The notes: generated by a model not told the origin, from the letters alone. 64,000 nucleotides of DNA from Proteles cristata cristata (GCA_017311185.1 JAESUZ010004534.1:744001-808000), one strand, 5' to 3'. Shown: positions 1-11,249, numbered from the stretch's first letter. Program-made: numbers and translations.

Positions 1-602
1 AGGTGTGCACAGTAGGAACTCACCTGAAGTGGCATCGGCAGCACTTGAAGCAAGACAAGACAGAAGAGGGTGCAAACCCATGAGAAAGAAAGTTTTCAGT
101 CCTTCTTTTTGTCCTGATTCCTAAAGAATCAGCATTTCCCCCCCGCTTCCTCCTCTTTCAAGGAAAGCACTTACCTTATTAAAACAAAAACCAAACCTCC
201 AAACTTAGTACTCAGGGGGGAAAACAAAAAACAAAAAAAACAAAAAACCTCAAACTCACCATGAGGAGGAATAACTGACCTACAGGGTTGACCCCAATCC
301 CCGAGTGCTCTTCCTCTATGGCCTTGACTCCTCTGGCGGGCTGCTCCCTGACCACGGGTTCAGCTGGCTGGGGCTGCTGTCTGCCAGCAGAGGCAGGCTG
401 GGCCAGTCAAAAAGAATTCAGGAGGCAGGGGACACACACAGTAGGCTTCTTGTTCTATCACATTTGGTCCTCTCCAGATCTCAGATCCTTCCCCATCCCA
501 CCTAGCGGGTAAATTATCACCAGGATAGCTCCAAAAGGGTACAGTTTTGAGCATTCTTACCTGCTCCCCTCTCCTGCCAGGTGCGTATCAGCCCATGATA
601 TT
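1..602. other. Unassigned sequence
   Basis: I recognise no gene or repeat here. There is a degenerate A-rich patch around 178-250 (runs of A broken by C) and otherwise mixed sequence. Short open frames on both strands around 290-550 overlap each other and have no family resemblance, so none is called. Confidence 0.5.
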
Positions 603-682
603 TGTATTACTCTCCTTGGGTTGCTGTAACAAAGTCTCACAGACTGGAGGGCTTTAAGCAATAGAAATACTGTTTTCCCTTC
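603..682 (-). mobile_element. ERVL-MaLR-type LTR fragment
   Basis: About 80 bases match the reverse complement of the 3' end of an MST/MLT1-type LTR: a block like TTGCTGTAACAAAGTCTCAC, then a stretch corresponding to the cacagactggatggcttaa motif seen in the better-preserved copies at 42.46 and 39.3 kb. Only this end is recognisable; the rest is missing or diverged. Assignment is by eye from the conserved end motif. Confidence 0.5.
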
Positions 683-2281
683 TATGTGAACATACCCTGA
701 GTACATGTCAGAGGACTTTACCCTGTACGGGCCATCACCACTGCCATGGCCTTCCTAATACAAGGTTTGTATACCTAACTCAGCCAGAAAATGAGGTCCT
801 CCTTTCCCCCAAATTACTGGCCAACCAAATAAGTCACAGAAACACAAATCCCTTCCAATTAAAAACAAATAAGAACGGAGGGTGTAATTCGATGGTGGAA
901 ATCAAAGCTGAAGTGTGAATAGAATATTATCTTTAATACCCAGCTTGTGGTTGATAACCTTGGTTAGCCAGTTATTGGGTTGGATGTTGTTAAGAAGCTA
1001 TCAACACGGTGTGGACAAAAAAAGGCTTATCACAGAGTCATGGCCATGGAAAGCTCAGAAGTCATCCAGTTTGTGTCCTGCTTTCGTGTTCCATCCTAAT
1101 CAGCTGGTGTTTAGTGCCACCTGTCATTACTGTTATTGTGAGGTCGTTGTTTGTTTTGAGGTTTATCTCCTCTCGGAGTGGGGAGCGAGGGCGGGGGGAA
1201 TGCTCTTGTTCCTGATCCAGATCCGCTTTCCCAGTCTGTCTCCATTTGTCACATTCCAAATTCCCAGCCTGAGGAAGTCAAAATAATGATCACACTGTCT
1301 GATTCCTCAGTGTTCAGATCAGAAAAGATGCATACTGGTATCAAGTTACCTATTCAACACAGCTTGATACAAAGCTAAACTAAATATTTCCCATCAGTCG
1401 GATGGAATTTGGAAAGAAATATTCACAAAGATACTATCACTTTGGCGATCTAGTCACAAGGGAGGAATAGAGGACCTGCGTTCTCTCTCCTGAGAATTAC
1501 ATCATTGTAAATTGAGATTCCGTGGCATAAAATACACATTGAAATCATATCTTCCAAAAAATATTTGATTGAAACATTTCCTTTAAATATAATCACCCAA
1601 CTGTAGTGAGAAGAGGTTCTAGGCAAAGTGTAACCTCGTGAGCCAAATCCTGCCACTAGTCTGTTTTTGTACAGCCTGCAAACACAGAATGGCTTTTACC
1701 TTTTTAACCAGTTATAAGATAAACAAAGGAAATGAGGCATGGACCATATATATAGACAGCAAAGTCTTTTAGGGCAAAATTTTGCCTGCCCCTGAACTAC
1801 AGCGTCATAGAATAAAGATGTAACCGAAAGTCCCTCTGCTATAGATATAGTAGTTGCCATTCACATTTCCAAGTGAAAAATTGAAGCAATTCACCTAAAT
1901 GCATCAGATAAAGGGAGAGAGGTATGTATATAATCATTTGCTGGCCATTTACTCTTTTTGTTCTCAGCATATTGACAGTTGGTAAATGGCACATAAAATG
2001 ATCCTTTTCTGCTCTAATCGAGGGAGGGGGGAATCTCCTCCATCCCACCCCACTAACAGCCTGCACATATTCCTCACTCATCCTGGTGGTAACGATTCCA
2101 CGTTCACTGATATACTTGGAGAAAGCAGTCTCTGCCACCTGCCTGATGCCTTTACTACAAGCAAGCATCTCATAGACAAGGAACAATTCCGGAGCTCCTG
2201 GTGAAGCCTCAACCTCCAGAGATCCTCCATAATCCATGAGAGCTAAATCTGTAGCCACTTATTTACTTAACTGCTTGGATC
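683..2281. other. Unassigned sequence
   Basis: About 1.6 kb with no recognisable gene or repeat. The 123-residue frame at 915-1286 and the 139-residue minus frame at 1839-2258 show no domain, no codon-bias signal visible by eye and no splice context. I treat them as chance open frames. Confidence 0.45.
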
Positions 2282-2299
2282 AGAAAAGTTAATAAATCT

Positions 2300-2586
2300 G
2301 TTAAGTTTCTCACAATCTACAAATGAATGAAAACATATGATATGCCTTTCTCTGACTGACTTACATCAAACTTAACAGAAGACAATGGTAGGGGGGAGGA
2401 GGGGAGAAAAGTTACAAACAGAGAGGGAGGGAGGCAAACCATAAGAGACTCTTAAATACGAAAAACAAACTGAGGGTCAATGGGGGGGGGGGAATGGATG
2501 ATAGGCATTGAGGAGCTCACTTGTTGGGATGAGCACTGGGTGATGTATGGAAGTCAATTTGACAATAAATTATATTTTTTAAAAAA
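2300..2586 (+). mobile_element. 5'-truncated, 5'-inverted L1 insertion (twin-priming structure)
   Basis: Flanked by an 18-bp perfect direct repeat, AGAAAAGTTAATAAATCT, at 2282-2299 and 2587-2604. The right part (from about 2365) is L1 3'UTR in plus orientation: a G-rich purine tract, then gagactctt, gagcactgggtgatgta and tttgacaataaa, ending in an A-rich tail, the same layout as 20737-20943. The left part (2300 to about 2370) is the reverse complement of the adjacent upstream L1 segment: inverted, it reads gtcagtcagagaaaggcat and then gagaaacttaac. The motif aaacttaac occurs on both sides of the switch. This matches the twin-priming structure known for L1. It is non-coding and dead on arrival. 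Confidence 0.85.
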
Positions 2587-2604
2587 AGAAAAGTTAATAA
2601 ATCT

Positions 2605-3842
2605 TTTCTTACCTCCCCACAGGCCAAACCATTCTGGAATAGGCACCAATGTTAGCTCCAACGGAGTTGGGGAGATTGGAGCATTGTCATTCTGGACATA
2701 AAATCAAGTCACATAGGGCTACCTGGTTCCTGGAGGGATTTTATTTATATAACAAAAGGGTTAAGAAAAGTGTCCCTTTATAAGTAGAGATAAATTATTT
2801 TTCTACCGCCCTCACCTATGGAGTGTACACTACTTACACAGGAAATATCTCCACTGGCTTTTATATGTCACCAAGAAGCGGCAAGGGGTTCACAGTCTAT
2901 ATTTACTGAGTGATAATAAGAAATCTCTCTGAGCTTCCAGGTTGGTTAAAACATGGAGAATAAGGGAGCGTGGTGCCCTGAGAGGGCACAGAAGTGAGGC
3001 ACCCTTTCCCCATGCCTCGCCCCATGCTCCTCTTCCCTCTGGCTGTTCCTGAATTATGTCCTTTCATAAGACACCACCGATTCAGAATCACTTGTTCCTG
3101 ACAGTCGTGAGAAGAAACAGAGTTAACTGCATACACCACCATGGCAGCAAAAAGTGACAAATTAATTTTTTTAATGACATCTTAAAGCCTTGACACTCAA
3201 TGACAAGCACAGGATGATGAGCACTAGAGGAAGCAGTCCTCAATGGAACAAAGCCTTGACTTGCACAACGGATTTAGATAGTCAGTGTCCTGGGGGTCGA
3301 ACTTTGACTTGTCTTGGAGTATAGATCTACTTTGCCAATGGCACTGAGTATGCCAAAGGCTCCGGGCAGAACACAAAAGGACACTCTACTTTTAAGACCA
3401 TCCAGAGTTGCAAGATTCTGAAGGGGTGTGCGACTGGGCGGAGAAGATAGCACAGGCTGTGAGGTCTGCTTCTGCCTGGTACTTAACACAGGGCATCTGG
3501 GGCTCCTGGTTTCCCACACAGCAGTGCAGCTGTGTTTCCTTTGTTTTGCTGGACTGGCTGTGCTGGTTTCTATGCATCAGATGAAGCAATCCTTTTCCCA
3601 GTTTGGAGGGAGCGGTCTCCCCTAGGAGATCCACCTTGCCAGTCAACCCCCCCCTCCGCTCCTGGTTGTCCTCAAAGATCTGGGCATGTTCCACACGGCC
3701 TACTTTACTTTTCACAGCTCCCAATATTTGAGGCCATGCCAAGACCCCTCAGTGTCCCAGAAGGGTCTATCTCAGTCAGCACCTGGATTCAGGCTGGCTA
3801 GAAGCCAGCCCCTCAGGCGGCACCTTTTAAAGTCTGCAAAAC
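2605..3842. other. Unassigned sequence
   Basis: No gene or repeat recognised. Several open frames of 65-116 codons overlap each other on both strands between 3270 and 3800, which indicates a stop-poor stretch rather than coding. A short inverted repeat (ggctggctagaagccagcc) lies near 3793-3811. Confidence 0.45.
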
Positions 3843-4475
3843 GCTGCTGGTGGGAATGCAAACTAGTGCAGCTACTCTGGAAAACAGTATGGATGTTCCT
3901 CAAAAAGTTAAAAATAGAACTACCCTACAACCCAGCAATTGCACTACTAGGTGTTTAACCAAGGGATGCAAGTGTGCTGTTTTGAAGGGGTACATGCACC
4001 CCAGTGTTTACAGCAGCACTATCCACAATAGCCAAAGTATGGAAAGAGCCCAAATTTCCATCAACAAATGAGTGGATAAAGAAGATGTGATATATACATA
4101 CAATGGAGTATCACTCAGCAATCGAAAAGAATGACATCGTGCCATTTGCAACTCTGCGGATGGAGCTGGAGGGTATTATGATTAAGTGAAATTAGAGACA
4201 GACAAATATCACATGACTTCATTCATATGGGGATTTTGAGATACAAAACAGATGAATATAAGGGAATGGAAGCAAAAGTAATATAAAAACAGGGAAGGGG
4301 ACAAAACATAAGAGACAAATAGAACAAACAGAAGGTTGCTAGAGGGTTTGTGGGAGGGGGGATGGGCTAAATGGGTAAGGGGCACTAAGGAATCTACTCC
4401 CAAAATAACCGTTGCACTATGCTAACTAACTGGATGTAAATTTGAAAAGTGATTAAGTTTAAAAAATAATAAGAA
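3843..4475 (+). mobile_element. 5'-truncated L1 3' end
   Basis: Starts inside the ORF2 C-terminal region: gctggtgggaatgcaaact is the Cys-rich HCWWEC-like block seen at 20330 in the full-length L1. It continues through the sequence equivalent to the ORF2 end (catcaacaaatgagtggataaa, caatggagtatcactcagc) into a 3'UTR-like G-rich region and an A-rich end near 4463-4475. Frames are broken by substitutions and indels; the longest remnants are 3686-3958 and 3850-4071. It is more diverged from the 14-21 kb L1 than the 2.3-kb copy is, so probably older. Confidence 0.8.
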
Positions 4476-4478
4476 ATA

Positions 4479-4697
4479 GGGGCGCCTGGGTGGCTTAGTC
4501 GGTTAAGCGTCCGACTTTCGCTTAGGTCATGACCTCACAGTTCGTGGGTTCGAGCCCCGCGTCGGGCTCTGTGCTGACTGCCAGGTCAGAGCCTGGAGCC
4601 TATTTCAGAGTCTGTGACTCCCTCTCTCTCTGACCCTCCCCTGCTCACGCTGTCTCTCTCTCTCTGCTAGAAATAAATAAAAATATTAAAAAAAAAA
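4479..4697 (+). mobile_element. CAN SINE (felid tRNA-Lys-derived), young CTAG-tail subtype
   Basis: Full-length head GGGGCGCCTGGGTGGCTTAG, B-box-like block GTTCGTGGGTTCGAGCC, (TC)n stretch and an A-rich tail preceded by CTAGAAATAAATAA. Flanked by the short repeat AAGAAATA (4471-4478 and 4698-4705). It carries the CTTTCGCTTAG and CTGACTGCCAG variants shared with the copies at 22.77, 29.1 and 45.85 kb. The insertion sits at the A-rich 3' end of the truncated L1. Confidence 0.92.
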
Positions 4698-4769
4698 AAG
4701 AAATAAAAATAAAGTGTGCAAAAACAGTCCTATGGGGTTGAAAAGATCAGCCCTGCAGGTACCCATTGC

Positions 4770-5560
4770 CAAGGCCCCACCTCACCCCAGGAGCAGCAAC
4801 CACCACACACCCCCCCCCCGTCCCCTGCAGCGCAAACGGGGAGCAGGTGACCCCGCCCTAAAATTGAGGCCCAGACGCAAGCCGCGTGCGCCTTACAACT
4901 AGGACCCGGATAAAGCCAGGGACGACGGCACACACGTGGCCCAGGGGCGAAACCAGGGCCTCAGGAGTAAAAACTCAGTCCAGATGCAAACCAGGCGAGC
5001 CCCACGGGGACAAGGCCCCGGAGCGGGGACAGCATGCGGACACCGGTGTGTCAGCCCAGCCGCCCCTCCACCCGCGGAGGCCACTGACGCTGCAGGGTGA
5101 GTCGTCACGTGGGCTGGGGGCTCGAGCTCGAGTCTGGAGGTGGGGGCTGGGGTTTGCAAGCAGGAGGTCTGGGGGCTCCTACCTCAGGTGCAGGTCTTAC
5201 AAGTTGGGGGTCCCCCACGTGAACTCAGGGCCTCGGTCCCCTCCCGGGCACGCGAGGGGCCTCACGCGGGCACCCGGCAGCCGCCCCTCCCTGCTTCTGG
5301 GTGCCCCCAGTCAGGGGCGGGGCTTCCCTCGGCTTTGAGCCTCTGGGTCCCCGTGCGTCGCCACGTGGCCCACGGGAGTCCGGTCCGGACCCCGCCACGG
5401 GCTGTGACCCCGCCACGGGCTGTGACGCGGGGACAGGAGGCCCGGACTTCGCAAGTCACAGCCGCTGCTGGGTCCTGCCATTCTCCTGCTTCTTTCTTCC
5501 TATGGCACTGCCTGTCCCCGCTGTGCGCAGGAGTCAGTGAGAGGGGACAAGATTATAATA
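4770..5560. promoter_or_regulatory. CpG-rich, E-box-rich block (candidate CpG island)
   Basis: By eye this is the most GC- and CpG-rich non-L1 stretch in the window, about 800 bp between AT-rich flanks. It contains four perfect CACGTG palindromes (4933-4938, 5106-5111, 5216-5221, 5362-5367), a GGGGCGGGGC Sp1-type box (5314-5323) and an 18-bp tandem duplication (5389-5424). A consensus-like splice donor, AGG|GTGAGT with the GT at 5097, could end an unannotated first exon. Overlapping open frames on both strands (for example 4886-5338, non-ATG start) fit GC-rich sequence and are not called as genes. It may be a promoter, an enhancer, an orphan CpG island or a GC-rich relic. Confidence 0.5.
5389..5424. 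repeat. 18-bp tandem duplication in the CpG-rich block
   Basis: The unit ACCCCGCCACGGGCTGTG occurs at 5389-5406 and again, identical, at 5407-5424. Each copy contains two CpGs. Confidence 0.9.
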
Positions 5561-6984
5561 GCATCGTCTTATGGAGTAAAAACCGTATCTTGCAATAGAA
5601 GATGATCCTATTATGAAAAAAGGGGAGGAAAAAAAATCGCGGGTGCATTAGGAATAAAGTTAATAAAGGTGACCATGAGAAACTCAACAGACACCTTTTA
5701 TTTGCGTCTATTTAAATCAGTTTATCCTGAGGTTTTAATAGAAGGAGTCCAAAAACCAGCACGTTTCCACTCTCACTACTAACTTAAGATACTTACTAAG
5801 TAGGGGAACCCAAAACCAAGATGGTTATCATGGTTTCTATCCCGCTGTAAAGATGTTTTCCTATCCCGCTGTAAAGAACGTTTTTTCCCCTCTAGGTTTC
5901 CAAGGAGATTTCTAACATAATTAGTATGGTATCAATAATCCTGACAGCAATAGGTATAAAAAAATTTATTTCTTAAATATATACACTATGGTACGTTCCA
6001 GGCCTTCCCAGTCAACTGGGAAGGGTCAGAGCTATTGAGAGCTATAAAAACAGTGATATGGAAATCCCGAGGCTAAAGGTCCATTCGAAAAATGTCCTCA
6101 CCTATGGCTTTTTAAGTGTTATTTTGCTTTGTTTTATTTTTAGATTAATCAATGCTTGCTTTTCTGTAGGGGAAATTAAAAACTAATAATGAATAATTAA
6201 TTACAGAAATATTATCTAAATATGCTTTTTGTCCCTCCAAGGGGGGAAAAAATCCTGTGAACACAGAGCGATAGTTTTGTTTTTTGTGTGTTCTTTTGTG
6301 TGGGTTTTCTTTGGTGTTGGCATGAAAGTAGCAACAAAGATTTTCATATGTTATCTCAAACGCATTCTTTTGAGTCATGTTGGTTTTCTCAAGCCAAAGG
6401 CAGTCAGGAGCCAAAAACTCATAGTCCTTGGAGTGTGTTCAGATCCCCCCCCACCAAACAAAGCTAATAGATGAAAGCAGCTTCCTTGTTCCAAAGACAA
6501 CTGAGGTCTTTCTGAAATGGAAATGAACTCTCAAATTCTCCCTTCCTGAACATTTCACAGTTATTAGTAACTGCTAGAACTTTTGGAGAGCCAGTTCTGT
6601 GCCAGAACTTGTTAGCTATGTACTATTACTCATCGCCATAACTGGATGAGGTCATTATTATTTTTCTTGTTTTATAGATGAGCATAAGTAACACAAAGAA
6701 AACCATTGATGAGTAAAACAGGAAGCTAAGAGTGGGATAAATGGCCTGACCCAAAGTCCAGGCTCTTTCTTCTGTATCTCTTGTTTGGAAGCCACTGTCA
6801 AAGATTATCTAGCGAAATCTAGTGAGAGGTTTATTGGTTTGGTTGGTTGGTTTTTTTAGGATGATTAATTGATGAAGCTTCAGTAATACAGCCATTCAAA
6901 AGTTTTGGGGTTCCAACATAGAAGAACACATACTATATGACAGAGCAACACAGCTGAACAGTAGTGGTGGAATCACAGGGTTGT
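5561..6984. other. Unassigned sequence with a small tandem duplication and a possible MIR remnant
   Basis: AT-rich. A 24-bp unit starting ctatcccgctgtaaaga is repeated in tandem at 5837-5860 and 5861-5884, with differences at the end of the second copy. Around 6590-6790 the order of motifs (cagttctgtgccagaac, then ggtcattatta, then ttttatagatgag) resembles a badly decayed minus-strand MIR; this is weak. No gene is seen. Confidence 0.4.
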
Positions 6985-8044
6985 AGGTCAGTTAGACAGC
7001 CACATGGAAAAAAAAAGTGAATCTATTCCCTACACCTCACACCACATAGACAGCTCTTTCCCAGGTAAATCTAACTGTAAAAAGTAAAATAGTAGTTTAT
7101 AACGAAGAAAAAGGAAGAATGTTTATTACCTTGATATAGGAAAAAATTTCTTAAACAGGACACAAAATGTACTAACCTTACATTGAAAGCTGAGTTAACA
7201 AACAAGTTGCAGAATACAGACTGTCCAAGAGTTGAATAGGGTTTTCACAACAGAATATTCAGATGACCAATAAACATATTAAAAGGAGTTTAATTTCATT
7301 AATCCCCAGGAAAAATGTAATGTAATACAGTACACCTGCCAGAAAAGCAGTAATTGAATAGAATGTAACAAATTTGATAGATAGTTGTCAAGAACATGGA
7401 GCCACTTGAACATTCATATGTTGCTGGTAAAAGTGTAAATTGGTACAGTCTCTTTGGAAAATTGTTAACATTTATCAATGGCAAACCTCTCCCTATGACA
7501 CAACAATTACACCCCTAAAATCTATCCCATGGAAATAGATACATAACACTATCCTAGACATATTCAGGAAGGTTCATAGCAGGGCTGTTCATAACAGTCC
7601 AAAACTCAAAGCCACCCAAGTATCAACCAACAGTAGAATGAGGAAATACATTTCGGGATAATTCTACAATGAAATATTATACAACAATGAAAGTGGGGGG
7701 AACTGCATATGACAATATGATTGAAACTGAAAGACATAATCCTAAGTGAAAAAAACGTAATTTTTAAATGATTAATTTAATGATAATTAAATAATTAAAT
7801 GATTCCATTTATGTAAAGTTTTAAAATAGGCAAAACTAATTTGTGGTATTACAGTGAAGATTTTACTTACCTTTAGAGAAGAGGAAGGGAGTAGAAGAGA
7901 AGGGAGCTCCCAGGGTACTAAGAATGTTCAATTTCTTGATTTTGGTGGTACTTACAAGGGTATGTTCACTTTGTGAAACTTCCCCCAAGCTATACACTTA
8001 TGTTCACTTTTCATAGGTATGTTATTCATAAAAAAAAAAAGTTT
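6985..8044 (+). mobile_element. Old L1 3' fragment
   Basis: Starts in the ORF2 C-terminal part (catggaaaaaaaaagtgaatc, then cctcacaccacatagac) and runs through recognisable but diverged ORF2 and 3'UTR blocks (gttgctggtaaaagtgtaaa, caatgaaatattatacaacaatg, gttcactttgtgaaact, ctatacacttatgttc), ending in an A run at about 8030-8041. It is heavily mutated with no usable frame. The 3'UTR type differs from the G-rich one at 20.7 kb, which points to an older L1M-like subfamily. Confidence 0.75.
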
Positions 8045-8707
8045 ATTAGAACAAAAAGGGAGAAATGGCTAAGCATAAGTAGACACATTATAAATAGAAA
8101 GGTCTGGGCAAAGACCAAGCAAAGGTCAAGGGAGATGAGGACAAATGCAAAGAAAGCATTGTAACCTTGGAGAGATTAGCCTCATGGGAATGACAAAGAC
8201 CAGCATCAGTGTCAGGGAGCCAAGAAAGAAAAGAGTGAGGGAAGAGGCAAGGTCTTCAAGACTAGGAGGAAAAAATACAAAGCAGAAGGTTCAAGTAAAG
8301 ATCGTTTTTAAAAATGAAAATCAGGTGTTTTTGAAATCACAGACAATAGAGGTTCAAAAGCATCAGCAAAGGAAGGGAAATGAAGAAGCTAAGAAATAGA
8401 TGAATGGATGAATGAAATAACACTTACTGAGGACTTACCCTGTATCAGAAACTGCTAGCAGGGAATTTCAGGTAAAAAAAAAAAAAAAAAAAAGACAAGG
8501 AAAGCAGAAGAGAAGAAAATAGAGCAGTTTTGTTTTCCTAAAATCATTGGGCTACAGGCTGAACTGATGAAGCCTCAAGTGTTACTACACACACACTTTA
8601 CCTAATGTGTCAGGTGAAGTCACCCGTCAGGTGAAAACAATCTCATCAGTAAGAAGCTCAAGAGAGATCAGCTGCCTTTGAGGTAGCTTGGTGCAACCTT
8701 AAGGTTT
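8045..8707. other. Unassigned sequence with A20 run
   Basis: Purine-rich sequence with no recognisable gene. A run of 20 A residues spans 8474-8493, preceded by a short stretch (8410-8470, cttactgaggacttaccctgta) that resembles an L2/MIR end. The A run could be the tail of a very short retroposed fragment or a simple A tract. Confidence 0.4.
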
Positions 8708-9179
8708 GTGTTAGTTACCTGTGGCTGCTGTAAAAAAAAGTACCACAAACTTATGGAGTAAAACAACAAGCAGAAATGTGTTGTCATAGAGTTCTGGAGC
8801 CTAGAAATCCACAGCAGGGCTGGGCTCTCTGTGATGGCTCTAGGGAAGAATCTTTCTTTGCTTCTACCAACTTTCAGGGTTTGCCAGCAATCTTTGACGT
8901 TCCTTTACTTGTAGATGCCACTCCAACCACATGCCAATCCTCCCTGTATGTCTTCACATCTTCATCTCTCTGTTCATATCTGTCATCACATGGCCATCTT
9001 CTTATAAAGATGCCGGTCATATTGGATTAGAGACACACCCTACTTACTCCCATATGACCTCATCTTAATTAATTACATCTACAACTACCCCATTTCCAAA
9101 TAAGGTTTCATTCTGAGGCACCTTGGGGGTTAGGACTTCAGCATACCATTTTTTGTAGACACAATTCAACCCCTAACAA
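8708..9179 (-). mobile_element. ERVL-MaLR-type LTR (MLT1/MST-like)
   Basis: Reverse complement of a MaLR-type LTR. The left end has gttagttacctgtggctgctgt and then accacaaactta. The middle has catggccatcttcttataaagatgccggtcatattgg and cctcatcttaattaattac. The right end has gggggttaggacttcag and then gacacaattcaaccc. It is a solo, gene-free element. The 84-residue frame inside it (8776-9030) is an LTR by-product. Confidence 0.75.
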
Positions 9180-9411
9180 GGGCACATCTAGGAATACAAC
9201 AAGACAATAATCATATCTTCTCTTAAAAGCAGTGTAAGTGGTAAGTGAGCAGAAAGAAGGCATGTCACCTGAGCCCAAGTTGTTTTACTGGGCCACATTG
9301 CTTGTCCAGGTCTCTTTAACCTAATGTACATTCCAGTATCTGAATGTCTAAGACCCTGTGTGACAAAGAGATCAATGAGGCATCTCATCTGCTAATCATT
9401 ATGTATTCTTG

Positions 9412-9715
9412 TGTTCAGTTGCTATGGCCGTGTAACAAATGACTCCAAAACCTTGTACTGTGAAATAACCACTACTATGCTCACAGATTGTATGGTCACA
9501 AAATCAGACAGGACCAAGTGGGGACAGCTTATCTTGGTCCACGAGGTCTGGGGCTTTAGCGAGAAAGCACAAAGGCTGCAGGATGGAATCACCTGAAGGC
9601 TTAATTCATTTACAGGTCTTGTGGACGATGCTAGCCGAGATCTTGGCTGAGACTGGCAGCAGGAATAAACAGTGCACTGCTTCTCCACGTGTCCTAGGCT
9701 TCCTCATAGAGAACA
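9412..9715 (-). mobile_element. Probable MLT1-type LTR fragment
   Basis: The left end (gttgctatggccgtgtaacaaatgact) is the reverse complement of the conserved 3' end of an LTR family whose plus-strand relative I see at 49.5-50.1 kb. The interior (gaatcacctgaaggcttaattc, ccgagatcttggctgagac) fits the same family loosely. The right boundary is vague. Confidence 0.5.
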
Positions 9716-9744
9716 AGGCATATTTCAGAAATTAAGGAAAGTAG

Positions 9745-9975
9745 GTTAGCTGGGGAGATGGAGGCAGAGATAGTACTAGATGAGGCAAGCAGAGGCTGTG
9801 ATCATCCGGGCTTCTGTAGACCATGCTAAGAATTTTGGACTTAGTTCTAAGGGCACCGGGACACTTTTGAAGTGTTTTAAGAAGGAGAGTGATACAATCA
9901 ACCTAATTCTATGAAGATCACTTGAAGATGATGAATGGATTAAGCAGAAGAGGACAGGAGGGGATTCTGGAAGAC
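9745..9975 (-). mobile_element. L2 fragment (first piece of a broken minus-strand L2)
   Basis: Blocks such as gtagaccatgctaagaattttggact, ctaagggcaccgggacac and gaaggagagtgatacaatc correspond in order to the reverse complement of the L2 3'-proximal ORF/UTR region. Two further pieces in the same orientation, at 10690-10888 and 11300-11560, probably belong to the same ancient insertion. Confidence 0.6.
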
Positions 9976-10689
9976 TGTCTCAGAGGATTAGATCAAGAAG
10001 GGTGGCTGAGCACCTAATTTAAGAAGAAATTTTAAAGTAAATTCCTAAAAGATGAAATGCAAATAGGATACATTTCACAGGGAAAATCAGAGCCCAAGAG
10101 AGATCAAGAGAAACTTCAGGCTCTGAGCCAAGGATCTGAACAGTAGGAGGGGCCCTGGGTCCCTTGCAGGATGATAGTTACAGAATTGCAGCTACTCCTG
10201 GCCCCTCCATCCTTGTCGGGGGGGAGTAATGGGTACAGAAGCAGTGTGTTTTATTTTATTCAATTGCTGGATCCCTTCAGTCTAGAAGAGGATCTGGCAA
10301 ATCGTTGCTCGTTGAGTACTGATGAATGAATGAACATGGCTCAGACTGCAAGGGCAGGACAGGACTCCCAGCTGGCTACAAGCTCTGAGGGAGAAGGGAT
10401 CCCCCAAAAGCAAAGGACAAATCATCTAAATAACACTCTGCCACCACCGCTATAGTCACCTGCAGCTAGCTAAGATAAACAGAGCAGACAAGAGAACAGT
10501 CTCAGTAAGAGTAACAAACAGCCAGGAATCGACAGATATGTGAGGAAAACCAAACCTGTGAAAAAGGAGACGTAAGCTTGTGAAAGGGAAAACCATAATC
10601 CTAAAGAAACAGGGCTAATAGCGCAAACAGAAGACTTTAAAGTAAATGTAATTTATAACCTCAAAGATTTGGGGGAGGAAATAATGGCC
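9976..10689. other. Unassigned sequence between L2 pieces
   Basis: No gene. A gttgagtactgatgaatgaatgaac block at 10309-10334 resembles the 3' terminus of an L2 or MIR in plus orientation. The rest is purine-rich and unassigned. Confidence 0.35.
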
Positions 10690-10888
10690 ATAATCCAGGA
10701 CAAGATGATGGAGGCCGGATCTAAAGTGATGGCAGTGGAAGTGAACAGAGACACTGGAAGGTCTGGACTGAAAGCACTTGGTAATTGATTGAAAGTGGAA
10801 GATGACAAAGAGGGAGAAGTAAAGACTAACTGGGTTTCTGCCAGAGGAATTTGGTAGAATGAAGAGTGTTTACTGATATGGGAGCAAT
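10690..10888 (-). mobile_element. L2 fragment (second piece)
   Basis: The order of motifs taatccaggacaagatgatgg, gtgatggcagtggaag and then tttactgatatggg follows the reverse complement of L2, continuing where the piece at 9745-9975 leaves off after a gap. It is interrupted on the right by the LTR at 10893. Confidence 0.5.
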
Positions 10889-10892
10889 AGTG

Positions 10893-11249
10893 CTGGAGAC
10901 TAAATGTTTTCCTCCAAAATTCATATGTGGAAGCCTAACTCCTAATGTGGTGATAAAAGGAGGTGTAGCCTCTAGGAGGTAACTTGGTCATGGGAGTGGA
11001 ACCTTCAGGTATGGGACAAGCGCCCTTATAAAAAGGACCCTAGAGAGCTCCCTCGCCCCTTCCGCATGTGAGGACACAGTGAGAAAACAGCTGTCCATGA
11101 ACCAGGAAGCAGGCTCTCAGCAGACACCAAGTTTGCTGGTGCCTTGATTTTGGATTTCCAGCCTCCAAAACTAAGAAATACATTTCCGTTGTTCATAAAC
11201 CACCTTGTCTGTGGCATTCTGTTATACCATCCCAAACAGACGAAGACAA
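10893..11249 (+). mobile_element. ERVL-MaLR-type LTR (MST/MLT1-like)
   Basis: Plus-strand LTR with the full family layout: gttttcctccaaaattcatatgt, cctaactcctaatgtggt, aaggaggtgtagcctctaggaggtaa, ccttataaaaaggaccc, catgtgaggacacagtgag, gcctccaaaactaag and ataaaccaccttgtctgtgg. It lies between two minus-strand L2 pieces, so it most likely inserted into that L2. Confidence 0.8.

Noticed and set aside
4886..5338. 150-residue frame in the CpG-rich block
   Set aside because: Non-ATG start, arginine/glycine/proline-rich as expected for GC-rich DNA, with equally long frames in other phases.
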